From positions 255,851-319,850 of the forward strand of contig NZ_CAMLIG010000003.1 of the NCBI RefSeq assembly GCF_946480185.1: a stretch of 64,000 bases of DNA. Reading direction: 5' to 3'. Position 1 is the stretch's first letter. Each line of letters opens with the position of its first letter. This document shows, in pieces, positions 25,897 through 34,612 of this stretch. The DNA is from an uncultured Pedobacter sp. (lineage in GTDB: Bacteria > Bacteroidota > Bacteroidia > Sphingobacteriales > Sphingobacteriaceae). The notes under the pieces are model-generated. The model did no database searches. It had not been told where the DNA came from and saw only the letters and a program-made list of their open reading frames with translations. The position numbers were made by a program, and so were the translations under genes.

Positions 25897-26598
25897 CTAT
25901 AAAATGGCATTAACAATTCTTAAAATATTTTTATCAGCAAAGGAAATATGATAAAATCCTTTCAATTTTTTATCCACAGTAAGTGCTTTCAGGCTTTCTA
26001 ATGCGTGTTCTGGCAAATTAGCCATTCCTTTTATTCCGGTTTCATCAATCAAAACAAAATACATCTCTAAATTGCCATTTAATTGATATAAAAAAACGGG
26101 CTGGAAACTGGAGTGGTTAAACCACTTGCCCAATTGCGTAAAAGTAATCGCGTTTACATGGTTCCAAATTTGCATATTATCGGCAACTGCGTCATCAATT
26201 AAGATCAATCCTCCCCTGCCCTTTGCATCTGCAACAGCTATTTTTTCATTTGGATAACCTAGAGCAATTAAATTGGAACTGAGTTCGGCATAAGAATTTG
26301 CCTCTTTGCTATGATGGTTTAAACTTCCTAGCCCATCAGCTCCTAGCATAATTTCAATCCCAAATTCATCAAATAACACCAAAGACTTTCGAAGTTCCTC
26401 AACTTCCTCCATTTGTAAAGGATAAAGCTTTTTTATTTGATGATCCAAGCAAAAAGTGAGGATCTGGTGTGCAAGCGAATTGCTGTTTTTCAAAGGATAA
26501 CCCGGGAGTTGATCTCCGAACAAAACTTCTTCATTTTTTAAAAGAATGGCTAACTGGAAACTTGCAATGTGTTTTGAGGTGGTGATAAGAACTTTCAA
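25897..26598 (-). CDS. Pre-ATP-grasp-like protein, unknown function
   Basis: 233 residues. The N-terminus (MKVLITTSKHIASFQLAILL... to about 85, ending FGIEIMLGAD) looks like the Rossmann-like pre-ATP-grasp domain; the remainder (AKGRGGLILIDDA, FLYQLNGNLEMYFVLI) resembles a reduced ATP-grasp core but lacks clear nucleotide-binding motifs. Shorter than standard ATP-grasp enzymes (about 300-400). It lies 2 bases after the LolD-type ATPase gene and abuts the HAD-like gene, so the three are co-transcribed. Function unknown; a degenerate ligase or regulatory protein is possible. Confidence 0.62.
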   Translation of the reverse strand: MKVLITTSKHIASFQLAILLKNEEVLFGDQLPGYPLKNSNSLAHQILTFCLDHQIKKLYPLQMEEVEELRKSLVLFDEFGIEIMLGADGLGSLNHHSKEANSYAELSSNLIALGYPNEKIAVADAKGRGGLILIDDAVADNMQIWNHVNAITFTQLGKWFNHSSFQPVFLYQLNGNLEMYFVLIDETGIKGMANLPEHALESLKALTVDKKLKGFYHISFADKNILRIVNAIL

Positions 26599-26600
26599 AC

Positions 26601-27257
26601 CTAATTATTATAAATTAAACCATCTTTCATTACTATTTTTCGGTCGGCCATATCGGCTAATTCCTCATTATGGGTAACGATGATAAAAGTATGGTTAAAA
26701 CGATCTCGTAAATCAAAAAACAGCTGGTGTAATTCTTTTGCGTGGTGCGAATCCAAATTCCCAGAAGGCTCATCGGCCAAAATTAAGTCTGGCTGATTAA
26801 TTAACGCCCTTGCTACTGCCACACGCTGTTGCTCTCCGCCTGACATTGCCGCCGGTTTATGATGTGCCCTATCTTTCAACCCCAACAAAGTAAGCAATTC
26901 CAGAGCTTTGCTTTCTGCTTCTGCCTTAGATTTTTTGGCGATGAATGCAGGAATGCAAACATTTTCTAAAGCGGTAAATTCTGGCAACAAGTGGTGGAAC
27001 TGAAAAATAAATCCGATATTTTTATTTCTGAAGGCACTTAATGCCTTTGCGCCAAGTTTAGTAGTGTCTGCGTCGTTAATAAAAACCTGTCCGCCATCGG
27101 GTTTGTCCAATGTTCCAATAATATGCAACAACGTACTTTTTCCTGCGCCAGAAGCGCCCACAATACTTACAATTTCGCCCTTTGCAACTTCTAAACTAAC
27201 GTTTTTTAAAATCTGAAGCTCCCCGTAATTCTTTACAATATTTAAAGCTTTAAGCAT
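26601..27257 (-). CDS. ABC transporter ATP-binding protein, LolD/MacB type
   Basis: 218 residues, a lone ATPase. Walker [11 protein letters not shown]-loop [10 protein letters not shown], signature [15 protein letters not shown], Walker [13 protein letters not shown] and the switch His in IIVTHNEE are all intact. Sequence style ([23 protein letters not shown]) matches LolD, the ATPase that powers LolCE release of lipoproteins to the outer membrane. No permease gene is adjacent, so the partner LolC/E protein lies elsewhere. First gene of the cluster running down to 23664. Confidence 0.9.
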   Translation of the reverse strand: MLKALNIVKNYGELQILKNVSLEVAKGEIVSIVGASGAGKSTLLHIIGTLDKPDGGQVFINDADTTKLGAKALSAFRNKNIGFIFQFHHLLPEFTALENVCIPAFIAKKSKAEAESKALELLTLLGLKDRAHHKPAAMSGGEQQRVAVARALINQPDLILADEPSGNLDSHHAKELHQLFFDLRDRFNHTFIIVTHNEELADMADRKIVMKDGLIYNN

Positions 27258-27381
27258 CCATCAAAAATAGAGAAAAGAATTATCAAAAAAAGGGCTTAAA
27301 AATGCAAAAAACATCAAATTAATACAATTTGGTTTTCTTTATTAGGATGGTATTCGTAATTTCACATCAAATTTTTAGAAG

Positions 27382-28572
27382 ATGAACATTCACGAATATC
27401 AAGGTAAACAAATTCTTAAAAGTTTTGGTGTTAGAGTACAAGAAGGTATTGTTGCCGATACGCCAGAACAAGCTGTAGAAGCTGCCAAAAAACTGAAAGA
27501 AGATTACAATTCTGACTGGGTTGTAATTAAGGCGCAAATTCATGCTGGTGGAAGAGGAAAAGGCGGCGGTGTTAAACTGGCTAAAAATTTAGAGGAAGTA
27601 AAACAAAGAGCTACTGATATTATTGGTATGCAGTTGATTACTCCGCAAACCGGTGCTGAAGGTAAATTAGTAAGCAAGGTTTTGGTAGCACAGGATGTTT
27701 ATTATCCGGGCGAATCCGAAACTAAAGAGTTTTATGTTTCTGTATTATTAAACCGTTCTACAGGTAAAAACATCATTATGTATTCTACCGAAGGTGGAAT
27801 GGATATTGAAGAAGTTGCGGAACACACGCCACACTTAATATTTAAAGAAGAAATTGACCCTAAAGTTGGTTTACAGGCTTTCCAAACTCGTAAAATTGCT
27901 TTCAACTTAGGTTTATCTGGAGCTGCTTTTAAAGACATGACTAAATTTATAGCTGCGCTTTACAAAGCTTACGAAGCAACAGATTCTTCTATGTTTGAGA
28001 TTAACCCGGTATTAAAAACATCTGACGATAAAATTTTAGCGGTTGATGCGAAGGTTAATTTGGATGATAACGCACTTTTCCGCCATCCTGATTATGCGGC
28101 AATGCGTGACACTTCAGAAGAAGATCCAACCGAAGTTGAAGCATCTGCAAGTAACCTCAACTATGTTAAATTAGACGGAAACGTTGGTTGTATGGTTAAC
28201 GGAGCTGGTTTAGCAATGGCTACAATGGATATTATTAAGATTGCCGGTGGCGAGCCTGCAAACTTTTTAGACGTTGGTGGAACCGCAAACGCTACAACTG
28301 TTAAAGCGGCTTTCCAAATTATTTTAAAAGACCCTAATGTTAAGGCTATTTTGATCAATATCTTTGGTGGTATTGTGCGTTGCGACAGGGTTGCACAAGG
28401 TGTTATTGATGCTTATACAGAAATGGGAAATATCAATGTTCCAATTATTGTAAGATTACAAGGTACAAACGCTGTTGAAGCTAAAAAACTGATTGACGAG
28501 TCTGGTCTAAAAGTATTCTCTGCTATTTTATTAAAGGAGGCTGCTGATTTAGTATCTGAAGTATTGGCTTAA
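27382..28572 (+). CDS. sucC: Succinyl-CoA ligase (ADP-forming) beta subunit
   Basis: 396 residues starting MNIHEYQGKQILKSFGV, the canonical opening. ATP-grasp domain (about 1-240; VVIKAQIHAGGRGKGGGVKL binds nucleotide, EINPV binds metal) followed by the ligase domain with GNVGCMVNGAGLAMATMD and NIFGGIVRCD. It couples succinyl-CoA to succinate and nucleotide triphosphate in the TCA cycle. The alpha subunit gene sucD is not next to it, since gpsA follows on the other strand after a terminator. The upstream neighbour is divergent. Confidence 0.97.
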   Translation: MNIHEYQGKQILKSFGVRVQEGIVADTPEQAVEAAKKLKEDYNSDWVVIKAQIHAGGRGKGGGVKLAKNLEEVKQRATDIIGMQLITPQTGAEGKLVSKVLVAQDVYYPGESETKEFYVSVLLNRSTGKNIIMYSTEGGMDIEEVAEHTPHLIFKEEIDPKVGLQAFQTRKIAFNLGLSGAAFKDMTKFIAALYKAYEATDSSMFEINPVLKTSDDKILAVDAKVNLDDNALFRHPDYAAMRDTSEEDPTEVEASASNLNYVKLDGNVGCMVNGAGLAMATMDIIKIAGGEPANFLDVGGTANATTVKAAFQIILKDPNVKAILINIFGGIVRCDRVAQGVIDAYTEMGNINVPIIVRLQGTNAVEAKKLIDESGLKVFSAILLKEAADLVSEVLA

Positions 28573-28600
28573 TTAAGCTTAAGGCTCTAATTGCATAATA

Positions 28601-28629
28601 AAATCCCGATTGAAAAATCGGGATTTTTT
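28601..28629. terminator. Terminator between sucC and gpsA
   Basis: AAATCCCGAT/ATCGGGATTT 10-bp stem with 6-base loop and T-run on both strands; serves the convergent gpsA gene as well. Confidence 0.88.
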
Positions 28630-28666
28630 GTTTTTAAAACCCTGTAAATAGCTTCTGTTGATTAAG

Positions 28667-29677
28667 CTAAGAAATCTGCTCGGCTAACAGTTTCATTTCT
28701 GTATGCGGAGAATGCTTTTGGTAAAGTATTGAATATACCGCTTCCACGATTGGCATATTAACTTGGTGGATTTTATTAATTTGGTGAATACAGTTTACCG
28801 CGTAATAACCTTCGGCAATCATATTCATTTCCAGCTGTGCCGATTTTACAGTGTAGCCTTTCCCTATCATGTTTCCAAAAGTTCTGTTTCGGCTAAACTG
28901 CGAGTAAGCTGTAACCAGCAGATCACCTAAATAGGCTGATTCTTTAATATCACGACTTATCGGGTGTATAGCATCTACAAAACGGCTCATCTCCCGTACT
29001 GCATTTGAAATTAAAACGGCCTGAAAATTATCTCCAAAGCCCACTCCATGGCAAATGCCGCTAGCTATGGCGTAAATATTCTTTAAAACTGCGCTATATT
29101 CTGTACCATAAATATCATCAGATATAATGGTTTTGATATTTCGGGTATTGATTAGCGAAGCAAAATAACTTGCTAGCTCCAAATCCTGGCAAGCAATGGT
29201 TAAATAACTCAACTTCTCCAACGCAACTTCCTCTGCATGGCATGGGCCGCTAATAATTGCGATATCTTTTAAAGAGACATTGAACTCTTCGTGTATAAAG
29301 TCGGCAATAAGTTGATTGGAATATGGCACAATCCCTTTTATAGCCGATACAATTTTTTTTCCTTTAAAATCTGCTGCTGTAAGACCTGTTAAAGCCTCCT
29401 TTAAAAACGCTGCCGGAACATTTAAAACAACCGTATCTACAGAAGATATAATGTGTTTTATATCGGTAGAAACATTTTCGGCAGCTATTTTCAGCTCTAC
29501 AGACGAAAGGTATTTTGGGTTATGCTTATACTTTGAAATGTGACAAACAGAATCCTGATCGCGTAACCACCAAAAAATTTCTTTCTCAACAATATTGTCC
29601 GAAAGCATTTTAACTATCGCCGTGGCCCAGCTTCCTCCTCCAATAATCGCTACCTTATTTTTCTCCTTATCAATCAT
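28667..29677 (-). CDS. gpsA: NAD(P)+-dependent glycerol-3-phosphate dehydrogenase
   Basis: 336 residues from MIDKEKNKVAIIGGGSWATA. Rossmann nucleotide site GGGSWATA, substrate-binding KG in SAIKGIV, catalytic Lys in SAVLKNIYAIASGI and NFQAVLISNAVREM are present. Reduces dihydroxyacetone phosphate to sn-glycerol 3-phosphate for phospholipid synthesis. The open frame reaches 29830 but the 51 extra residues are hydrophobic and unlike the family, so ATG 29677 is used; a TATTTTTG promoter word sits right upstream at 29686-29693, predicting an almost leaderless mRNA. Confidence 0.95.
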   Translation of the reverse strand: MIDKEKNKVAIIGGGSWATAIVKMLSDNIVEKEIFWWLRDQDSVCHISKYKHNPKYLSSVELKIAAENVSTDIKHIISSVDTVVLNVPAAFLKEALTGLTAADFKGKKIVSAIKGIVPYSNQLIADFIHEEFNVSLKDIAIISGPCHAEEVALEKLSYLTIACQDLELASYFASLINTRNIKTIISDDIYGTEYSAVLKNIYAIASGICHGVGFGDNFQAVLISNAVREMSRFVDAIHPISRDIKESAYLGDLLVTAYSQFSRNRTFGNMIGKGYTVKSAQLEMNMIAEGYYAVNCIHQINKIHQVNMPIVEAVYSILYQKHSPHTEMKLLAEQIS

Positions 29678-30069
29678 TCCTTTATCAAAAATATAACGTG
29701 GCTTTACAACCGCTGATAAGCTACAAATTAAATAAATCTTTCCAATATTTGGCGAAAATTTTAATACTTGGACAATCAACATAAAACCACTTTTTAATTT
29801 TACATAATGCTCAAAAATATTTAGGAACATTTAAACACGCAGTACATTCATACGCCACCGGAATTATTCATCTAACAAGTGACGAAGTACTCCTTTCCAT
29901 CGGTAATGCGATTAACCCCATCAAAAACAATCTTACGCAACCAACCAACACATAACCTGTTGATAACAAGAAAGATGTTAACAATTAAATCACAGATTTT
30001 TAACGCACTTTCAATTTAAAATCACTTATTTTTATAGACCTCAATAATGGGTCGATAAATAAAACCATT
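29678..30069. other. Gene-free 392-base stretch
   Basis: AT-rich region between divergent gpsA and the RNase H-like gene. It holds the gpsA -7 word (minus strand, 29686-29693). I see no RNA gene, repeat or additional frame with protein character. Confidence 0.6.
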
Positions 30070-30543
30070 ATGTCTTGGAAAAAATTCAGCGGAGAAACCC
30101 TACACGCTCCCATTTTAGAAGAAGTTGAACACACTATCGAAAGAGAATATCAGCAAGGAAACAGACTGAAAGTTTGCATCGGAACAGATTCTCAAGTGAA
30201 AGGTAGCATTACAGATTTTGCTACGGTTATTGTTTTTCTCAGAGAACAAAAAGGTGGCTTCATGTTTATCAATCAAGAAAGAACCTCACAAAAAATGACC
30301 ATTAAAGAGCGTATGCTTTCTGAGGTACAAAAATCTATTGAATGTGCTTATGCAATTTGCCCACTTTTAGATTTATACCATGTGGAGCTGGAAGTACACG
30401 CAGATATAAATACGAGTCCAAATTTTAAATCGAACGTTGCTTTGCATGAAGCTATGGGATATATTTTAGGAATGGGCTTTGTTTTTAAAGCAAAACCAGA
30501 AGCTTTTGCAAGCTCATATTGCGCCAATAAAATGGTACAATAA
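30070..30543 (+). CDS. RNase H-like YkuK-family (DUF458) protein
   Basis: 157 residues. The core VCIGTDSQVKGSITDFATVIVF shows the first beta-hairpin of an RNase H-like fold with Asp in GTDSQ; LEVHADINTSPNFKSNVAL supplies further acidic and Asn residues. Members are small soluble proteins of unclear function, with a possible nuclease role from the fold. Ends in a terminator shared with the convergent amt gene. No partner gene is adjacent. Confidence 0.85.
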   Translation: MSWKKFSGETLHAPILEEVEHTIEREYQQGNRLKVCIGTDSQVKGSITDFATVIVFLREQKGGFMFINQERTSQKMTIKERMLSEVQKSIECAYAICPLLDLYHVELEVHADINTSPNFKSNVALHEAMGYILGMGFVFKAKPEAFASSYCANKMVQ

Positions 30544-30547
30544 AAAA

Positions 30548-30577
30548 AGCCTGCAACTTTTTTAGGAGTTACAGGCT
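30548..30577. terminator. Bidirectional terminator between RNase H-like gene and amt
   Basis: AGCCTG-C-AACT pairs with AGTT-A-CAGGCT across a T-rich loop, with an A-run before the stem; one internal mismatch. Confidence 0.65.
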
Positions 30578-30598
30578 ATCATATACATCAATAATAAT

Positions 30599-31966
30599 TT
30601 AAGCTGCGATAAACTCGTCTTTGGTCAATAATGTTCCTTGAGAATATTTTTCATCATGCTGACTTTCATCTAAACCTAATTCTTCCTCTTCCTCGCTTAC
30701 CCTAATTGGCTCAATAAGATCTATAAATTTAAAAATTGCGTATGAAACAGTGAAACTATAAGCAACTGTAATTAGTAAAGTTTTTACTTGTACCAAAAAG
30801 AAATCTACGTTTCCAAAAAACAAACCATCGTTTCCGGCAGGATTAGTGATTTTTGAAGCAAAAATACCCGTCATTAATACACCAACCATACCTCCCACAC
30901 CATGACATGGAAAAACATCTAAAGTATCATCTAAAGATGATTTTGATTTAAAGTAAACTGCAATGTTAGAAATCATAGCCGCAATTGTTCCTATAAATAT
31001 GCTATGTGGAATACTTACAAAACCTGCTGCTGGTGTAATTGCCACTAAACCAACTACCGCACCTATACAAAATCCTAAAACAGATGGCTTTTTACCTCTT
31101 ACTACATCAAAAAACATCCAAGCTAAACCTGCTGCCGCTGCTGCTGTGTTTGTAGTTGCAAATGCAGAAACTGCCAAACTATTAGCTGCTAACGCAGATC
31201 CAGCATTAAACCCGAACCAACCGAACCATAACAAACCTGTACCTATTAATACGTAAGGAATATTTGCTGGCGGAACCTCTTTATGTTCCAAGTGAACTTT
31301 ACGTCTTTTTAAAACTAATGCGCCCGCTAACGCAGCACAACCTGCAGATATGTGTACTACTGTACCGCCAGCAAAATCAAGTGCTCCCATTTTGAACAAG
31401 AAACCATCTGGATGCCAAGTCCAATGTGCTAAAGGCGCATAAACAAATATGCTAAACAACACTGTGAAAAGTATGTAAGAAGTAAATCTGATACGTTCAG
31501 CAACTGCTCCAACTACCAAACCAGGAGTGATAATAGCAAACATCAATTGAAAAAAAGCAAACAATGTACGCGGGATTGTGGGCGCCAAAGGCCATGGGTC
31601 CGCAGAACTCACGTCTTTAAAAAACAAATGAGTCATTGGATCGCCAATAAAACCGGAGATATCTTTTCCAAAACAAAGACTGTAACCAACTACAATCCAT
31701 AAAACTCCAACAACACCAGATGCGACAACGCTTTTGATCATTGTAGAAATAATATTCTTGCGATGTACCATTCCTCCATAAAAGAAAGCCAAACCCGGGG
31801 TCATTATAAAAACCATTGCTGTAGCAACCAAAATCCAAGTAATATCTGCCTGATTATATTTGGCTTCGTTAGCAAAGTTTGGATTGTCTTTTACAAAAAG
31901 TGTACCTATTGCGATAATTATAAGAACCGCTAAAGGAATAATTCGTTTTAAAATGTTTTTGTTCAT
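30599..31966 (-). CDS. amt: Ammonium transporter
   Basis: 455 residues with eleven or so hydrophobic helices of the Amt/Mep/Rh family after an N-terminal signal-like helix. The pore histidines are both present: GGTVVHISAG and FPCHGVGGMVG, and the signature DFAGGTVVH fits. The acidic C-tail (VSEEEEELGLDES) is where GlnK-type PII proteins usually bind, yet no glnK gene is adjacent; the long tail may be unusual. It moves ammonium into the cell. Convergent with the RNase H-like gene. Confidence 0.95.
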   Translation of the reverse strand: MNKNILKRIIPLAVLIIIAIGTLFVKDNPNFANEAKYNQADITWILVATAMVFIMTPGLAFFYGGMVHRKNIISTMIKSVVASGVVGVLWIVVGYSLCFGKDISGFIGDPMTHLFFKDVSSADPWPLAPTIPRTLFAFFQLMFAIITPGLVVGAVAERIRFTSYILFTVLFSIFVYAPLAHWTWHPDGFLFKMGALDFAGGTVVHISAGCAALAGALVLKRRKVHLEHKEVPPANIPYVLIGTGLLWFGWFGFNAGSALAANSLAVSAFATTNTAAAAAGLAWMFFDVVRGKKPSVLGFCIGAVVGLVAITPAAGFVSIPHSIFIGTIAAMISNIAVYFKSKSSLDDTLDVFPCHGVGGMVGVLMTGIFASKITNPAGNDGLFFGNVDFFLVQVKTLLITVAYSFTVSYAIFKFIDLIEPIRVSEEEEELGLDESQHDEKYSQGTLLTKDEFIAA

Positions 31967-32175
31967 TTTGTTGATTTTTATAAATTATTCAACAAATAAC
32001 AGCAATATTTTTTGTAAAATCATAATTTTTTCAAAAAAAAATATAAAAAACACGATATAAATTATAAATAACTTCAAAATAGCTAAAAAATTGGACAAAA
32101 TATGATTGTTTTATGTCTAAAAAAAATATTAATCAATTTCAAAAACTTTATCCAATTCCCAATGTTTATGGTGAT

Positions 32176-32643
32176 ATGAAGACGTATTTCAATTTATATG
32201 AGCAAAAATTACCCATAGATTTAAAAAAAGCTTGGGATTTTTTCTCCTCACCGCTAAATTTATCCAAAATCACACCTCCAAGTATGAATTTTATTGTGAC
32301 TTCTGATTATACAGATCAAACAGAAATGTACGAGGGAATGATTATTACTTATAAAGTTTCGCCAATATTGGGGATAAAAATGGATTGGATGACGGAGATT
32401 ACGACCGTAAAAGAAAACGAATACTTTATTGATGAACAACGCTTCGGTCCCTTTAAATTTTGGCACCACGAACATCACTTTAAAGAAATAGATGGAGGTG
32501 TTCTGATGACTGACCGTTTAACTTACGGAATCCCTTTTGGCTTTATTGGAAGTATGGCTAATGCTATTATCGTTGAAAAACAAACAAGAGAGATTTTTGA
32601 ATTTAGAAATAAAGCTGTGGAAGAACTATTCGGAAAGTTTTAA
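32176..32643 (+). CDS. SRPBCC (START-like) family protein
   Basis: 155 residues from MKTYFNLYEQKLPIDLKKAW. The helix-grip fold of SRPBCC proteins is suggested by WDFFSSPLNLSKITPPSMNF, a long beta sheet and a C-terminal helix (IIVEKQTREIFEFRNKAV). Typical members bind hydrophobic ligands; the specific ligand is unknown. An upstream ATG at 32113 would add 21 residues with no family match, and the sequence at 32101-32108 near it resembles a -7 word, so the downstream ATG is preferred, with moderate certainty. Monocistronic. Confidence 0.75.
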   Translation: MKTYFNLYEQKLPIDLKKAWDFFSSPLNLSKITPPSMNFIVTSDYTDQTEMYEGMIITYKVSPILGIKMDWMTEITTVKENEYFIDEQRFGPFKFWHHEHHFKEIDGGVLMTDRLTYGIPFGFIGSMANAIIVEKQTREIFEFRNKAVEELFGKF

Positions 32644-32784
32644 GTTCATCTGGGTGTCATTGGGTCATCATATATATGACCAATATAAGGTTGTCAGTGT
32701 TTTCATGATGATATGTCAATAAAAAGACCCTGTTCACCAAACTGATCTAGTTAGACTAACGAACTCGTTCTACTAACTAATTTG

Positions 32785-32856
32785 TGCACCCGACAGGAAT
32801 CGAACCTGTACCGTAAGAACCGGAATCTTACATTCTATCCATTAAACTACGGATGC
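32785..32856 (-). tRNA. tRNA-Arg (anticodon CCG)
   Basis: The minus strand folds as a cloverleaf: acceptor GCATCCG/CGGGTGC with discriminator A, D-arm AGTTTAATGGAT, anticodon stem GTAAGA/TCTTAC with loop TTCCGGT giving anticodon CCG, and T-arm ACAGGTTCGATTCCTGT. The CCA end is not encoded. It decodes CGG, a codon likely to be rare in this AT-rich genome. Confidence 0.96.
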
Positions 32857-32869
32857 AGAATTTATATTT

Positions 32870-33970
32870 TTAAACGTTGAATCTGAAATGCATGATATCA
32901 CCATCTTCAACCACATAGGTTTTTCCCTCCACACCTAATTTACCGGCATCTTTACAAGCGTTTTCAGACCCTAAGGTAACAAAGTCATTGTATTTAATTA
33001 CTTCTGCTCTGATAAATCCTTTTTCAAAATCGGAATGGATGACACCTGCTGCCTGTGGCGCTGTAAAACCTTTGGTAATTGTCCAAGCCCTTACCTCTTG
33101 TACACCAGCAGTAAAATAAGTATATAAATCTAAAAGTCGGTATGCTGCTCTTATTAATTTAGCCACACCAGATTCTTTCAAACCCAAATCCTCTAAAAAC
33201 ATTGCCCTTTCTTCAAAATCTTCCAACTCGGCTATTTCAGATTCTATCTTAGCTGAAATAATTAAAACTTCAGCATTTTCATCTTTTACAGCTTCTTTAA
33301 CCAAATCAACATATTTATTGCCTGTATTTACAGAAGCTTCATCCACATTGCAAACATACAATACTGGCTTAATAGTCAATAAGCTCAAATCTTCAATAAA
33401 TTCAAAATCATCGGCTGTTATGGCAGCTGTACGAGCCGATCTACCTGTTTCTAAATGATTTTTTATAATTGACAAAATCTCAAAAGTACGTTTAGCATCT
33501 TTATCGGTTCCTGTTTTTGCAGTTTTCTCAACTTTCTGAATACGTTTGCTCACTGTATCCAAATCTTTCAACTGCAATTCTGTATCTATAATCTCCTTAT
33601 CTCTAATTGGATCAACGGAACCATCAACATGTATCACATTATCATCCTCAAAACATCTTAAGACATGGATAATTGCATTTGTTGCTCTAATATTCCCTAA
33701 AAACTGATTTCCTAAGCCCTCCCCTTTAGAAGCTCCTTTAACTAAACCTGCAATATCAACAATTTCAATAGTATTTGGAACGATGCGCTGAGGTTTAACA
33801 AGCTCGGTTAGCTTAGTTAACCTATCATCCGGAACGGTAATTACACCAATATTAGGTTCGATAGTACAAAAAGGGAAATTAGCTGCCTGCGCTTTTGCGT
33901 TGGATAAACAATTAAACAAGGTTGATTTTCCGACGTTAGGTAGTCCAACAATTCCGCACTGTAAAGCCAT
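32870..33970 (-). CDS. ychF: Ribosome-binding GTPase/ATPase YchF
   Basis: 366 residues of the Obg-related YchF/OLA1 group. G1 GLPNVGKST, G2 and switch region CTIEPNIGVITVPDDRL, G3 DIAGLVKGASKGEGLGNQFL and the YchF-specific NVDE (in place of NKxD) are seen; a helical arm and a TGS domain end the protein (TAPQAAGVIHSDFEKGF). YchF binds ribosomes and hydrolyses ATP. Located 13 bases from the tRNA-Arg gene on the same strand, so read-through could process the tRNA; a clear separate promoter for the tRNA is not seen. Confidence 0.96.
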   Translation of the reverse strand: MALQCGIVGLPNVGKSTLFNCLSNAKAQAANFPFCTIEPNIGVITVPDDRLTKLTELVKPQRIVPNTIEIVDIAGLVKGASKGEGLGNQFLGNIRATNAIIHVLRCFEDDNVIHVDGSVDPIRDKEIIDTELQLKDLDTVSKRIQKVEKTAKTGTDKDAKRTFEILSIIKNHLETGRSARTAAITADDFEFIEDLSLLTIKPVLYVCNVDEASVNTGNKYVDLVKEAVKDENAEVLIISAKIESEIAELEDFEERAMFLEDLGLKESGVAKLIRAAYRLLDLYTYFTAGVQEVRAWTITKGFTAPQAAGVIHSDFEKGFIRAEVIKYNDFVTLGSENACKDAGKLGVEGKTYVVEDGDIMHFRFNV

Positions 33971-34029
33971 ATATTTTTATTTGAATATTTTAATTTCAAT
34001 AAAGAGTGTGAAAACACTCAATTTGTGCG

Positions 34030-34037
34030 CAAATATA
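34030..34037 (-). promoter_or_regulatory. Bacteroidota -7 promoter element before ychF
   Basis: Minus strand TATATTTG, a full match, with about 60 bases of leader that contains a small hairpin (GAGTGT/ACACTC at 34003-34018). Confidence 0.5.
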
Positions 34038-34121
34038 GCAGAATAAGCGTATATTTTTTTAGTTTCGCAATAGTTTTAACAGCACCTTTACGATAACCGC
34101 TTTTATTAAGCTATAGTAATT

Positions 34122-34601
34122 ATGCAAGAAGAAAATAAAGAACCTATTTCATCAGACTCGGACGAGTCCTTAAACTTTGAAACAAAAACCAAAAATACTT
34201 TGGCAGAAATTGCCAAGTGGGGCAAATTTGTTGGTATAGTTGGTTTTGTGTTATGCGGAATTTTATTGTTGGTATCAGTTGCAGTTGTATTTTTAGGTGG
34301 CGAAATAGGGAAACAACTTACCGCAATGGGACAACCAGCCGGGGCAGTAAATAGTACAACGGGCATTGTGTACGCAGTTATCGCAGTTTTATATTATTTC
34401 CCAGCTAAACATCTTTACGATTTTTCTGTTTACATGAAACAAGCTGTGCAATACAATGACCAAGAATCTATAGATTACAGTTTTGATAGGTTAAGAGCCT
34501 TTTTTAAATTTATTGGGATAGTTGCAATTATTGCAATCGGATTTTATGGATTTGCATTTGTGATGACGCTTATATCTGGTGTTGTTGGCGGAAAAGTTTA
34601 A
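34122..34601 (+). CDS. DUF5362-family membrane protein
   Basis: 159 residues: acidic N-terminus (MQEENKEPISSDSDES), then hydrophobic segments at about 37-58, 83-97 and 131-155, with polar loops between (HLYDFSVYMKQAV). Matches in style the DUF5362 family of Bacteroidota inner-membrane proteins, of unknown role. Convergent with corA, ending 12 bases before its stop. No transport motif is visible. Confidence 0.7.
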   Translation: MQEENKEPISSDSDESLNFETKTKNTLAEIAKWGKFVGIVGFVLCGILLLVSVAVVFLGGEIGKQLTAMGQPAGAVNSTTGIVYAVIAVLYYFPAKHLYDFSVYMKQAVQYNDQESIDYSFDRLRAFFKFIGIVAIIAIGFYGFAFVMTLISGVVGGKV

Positions 34602-34612
34602 TTTGAGATTAT

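Noticed and set aside
28667..29830. Longer gpsA with a 51-residue N-terminal extension
   Set aside because: The extension is hydrophobic and unlike GpsA; the Rossmann motif follows directly from ATG 29677.
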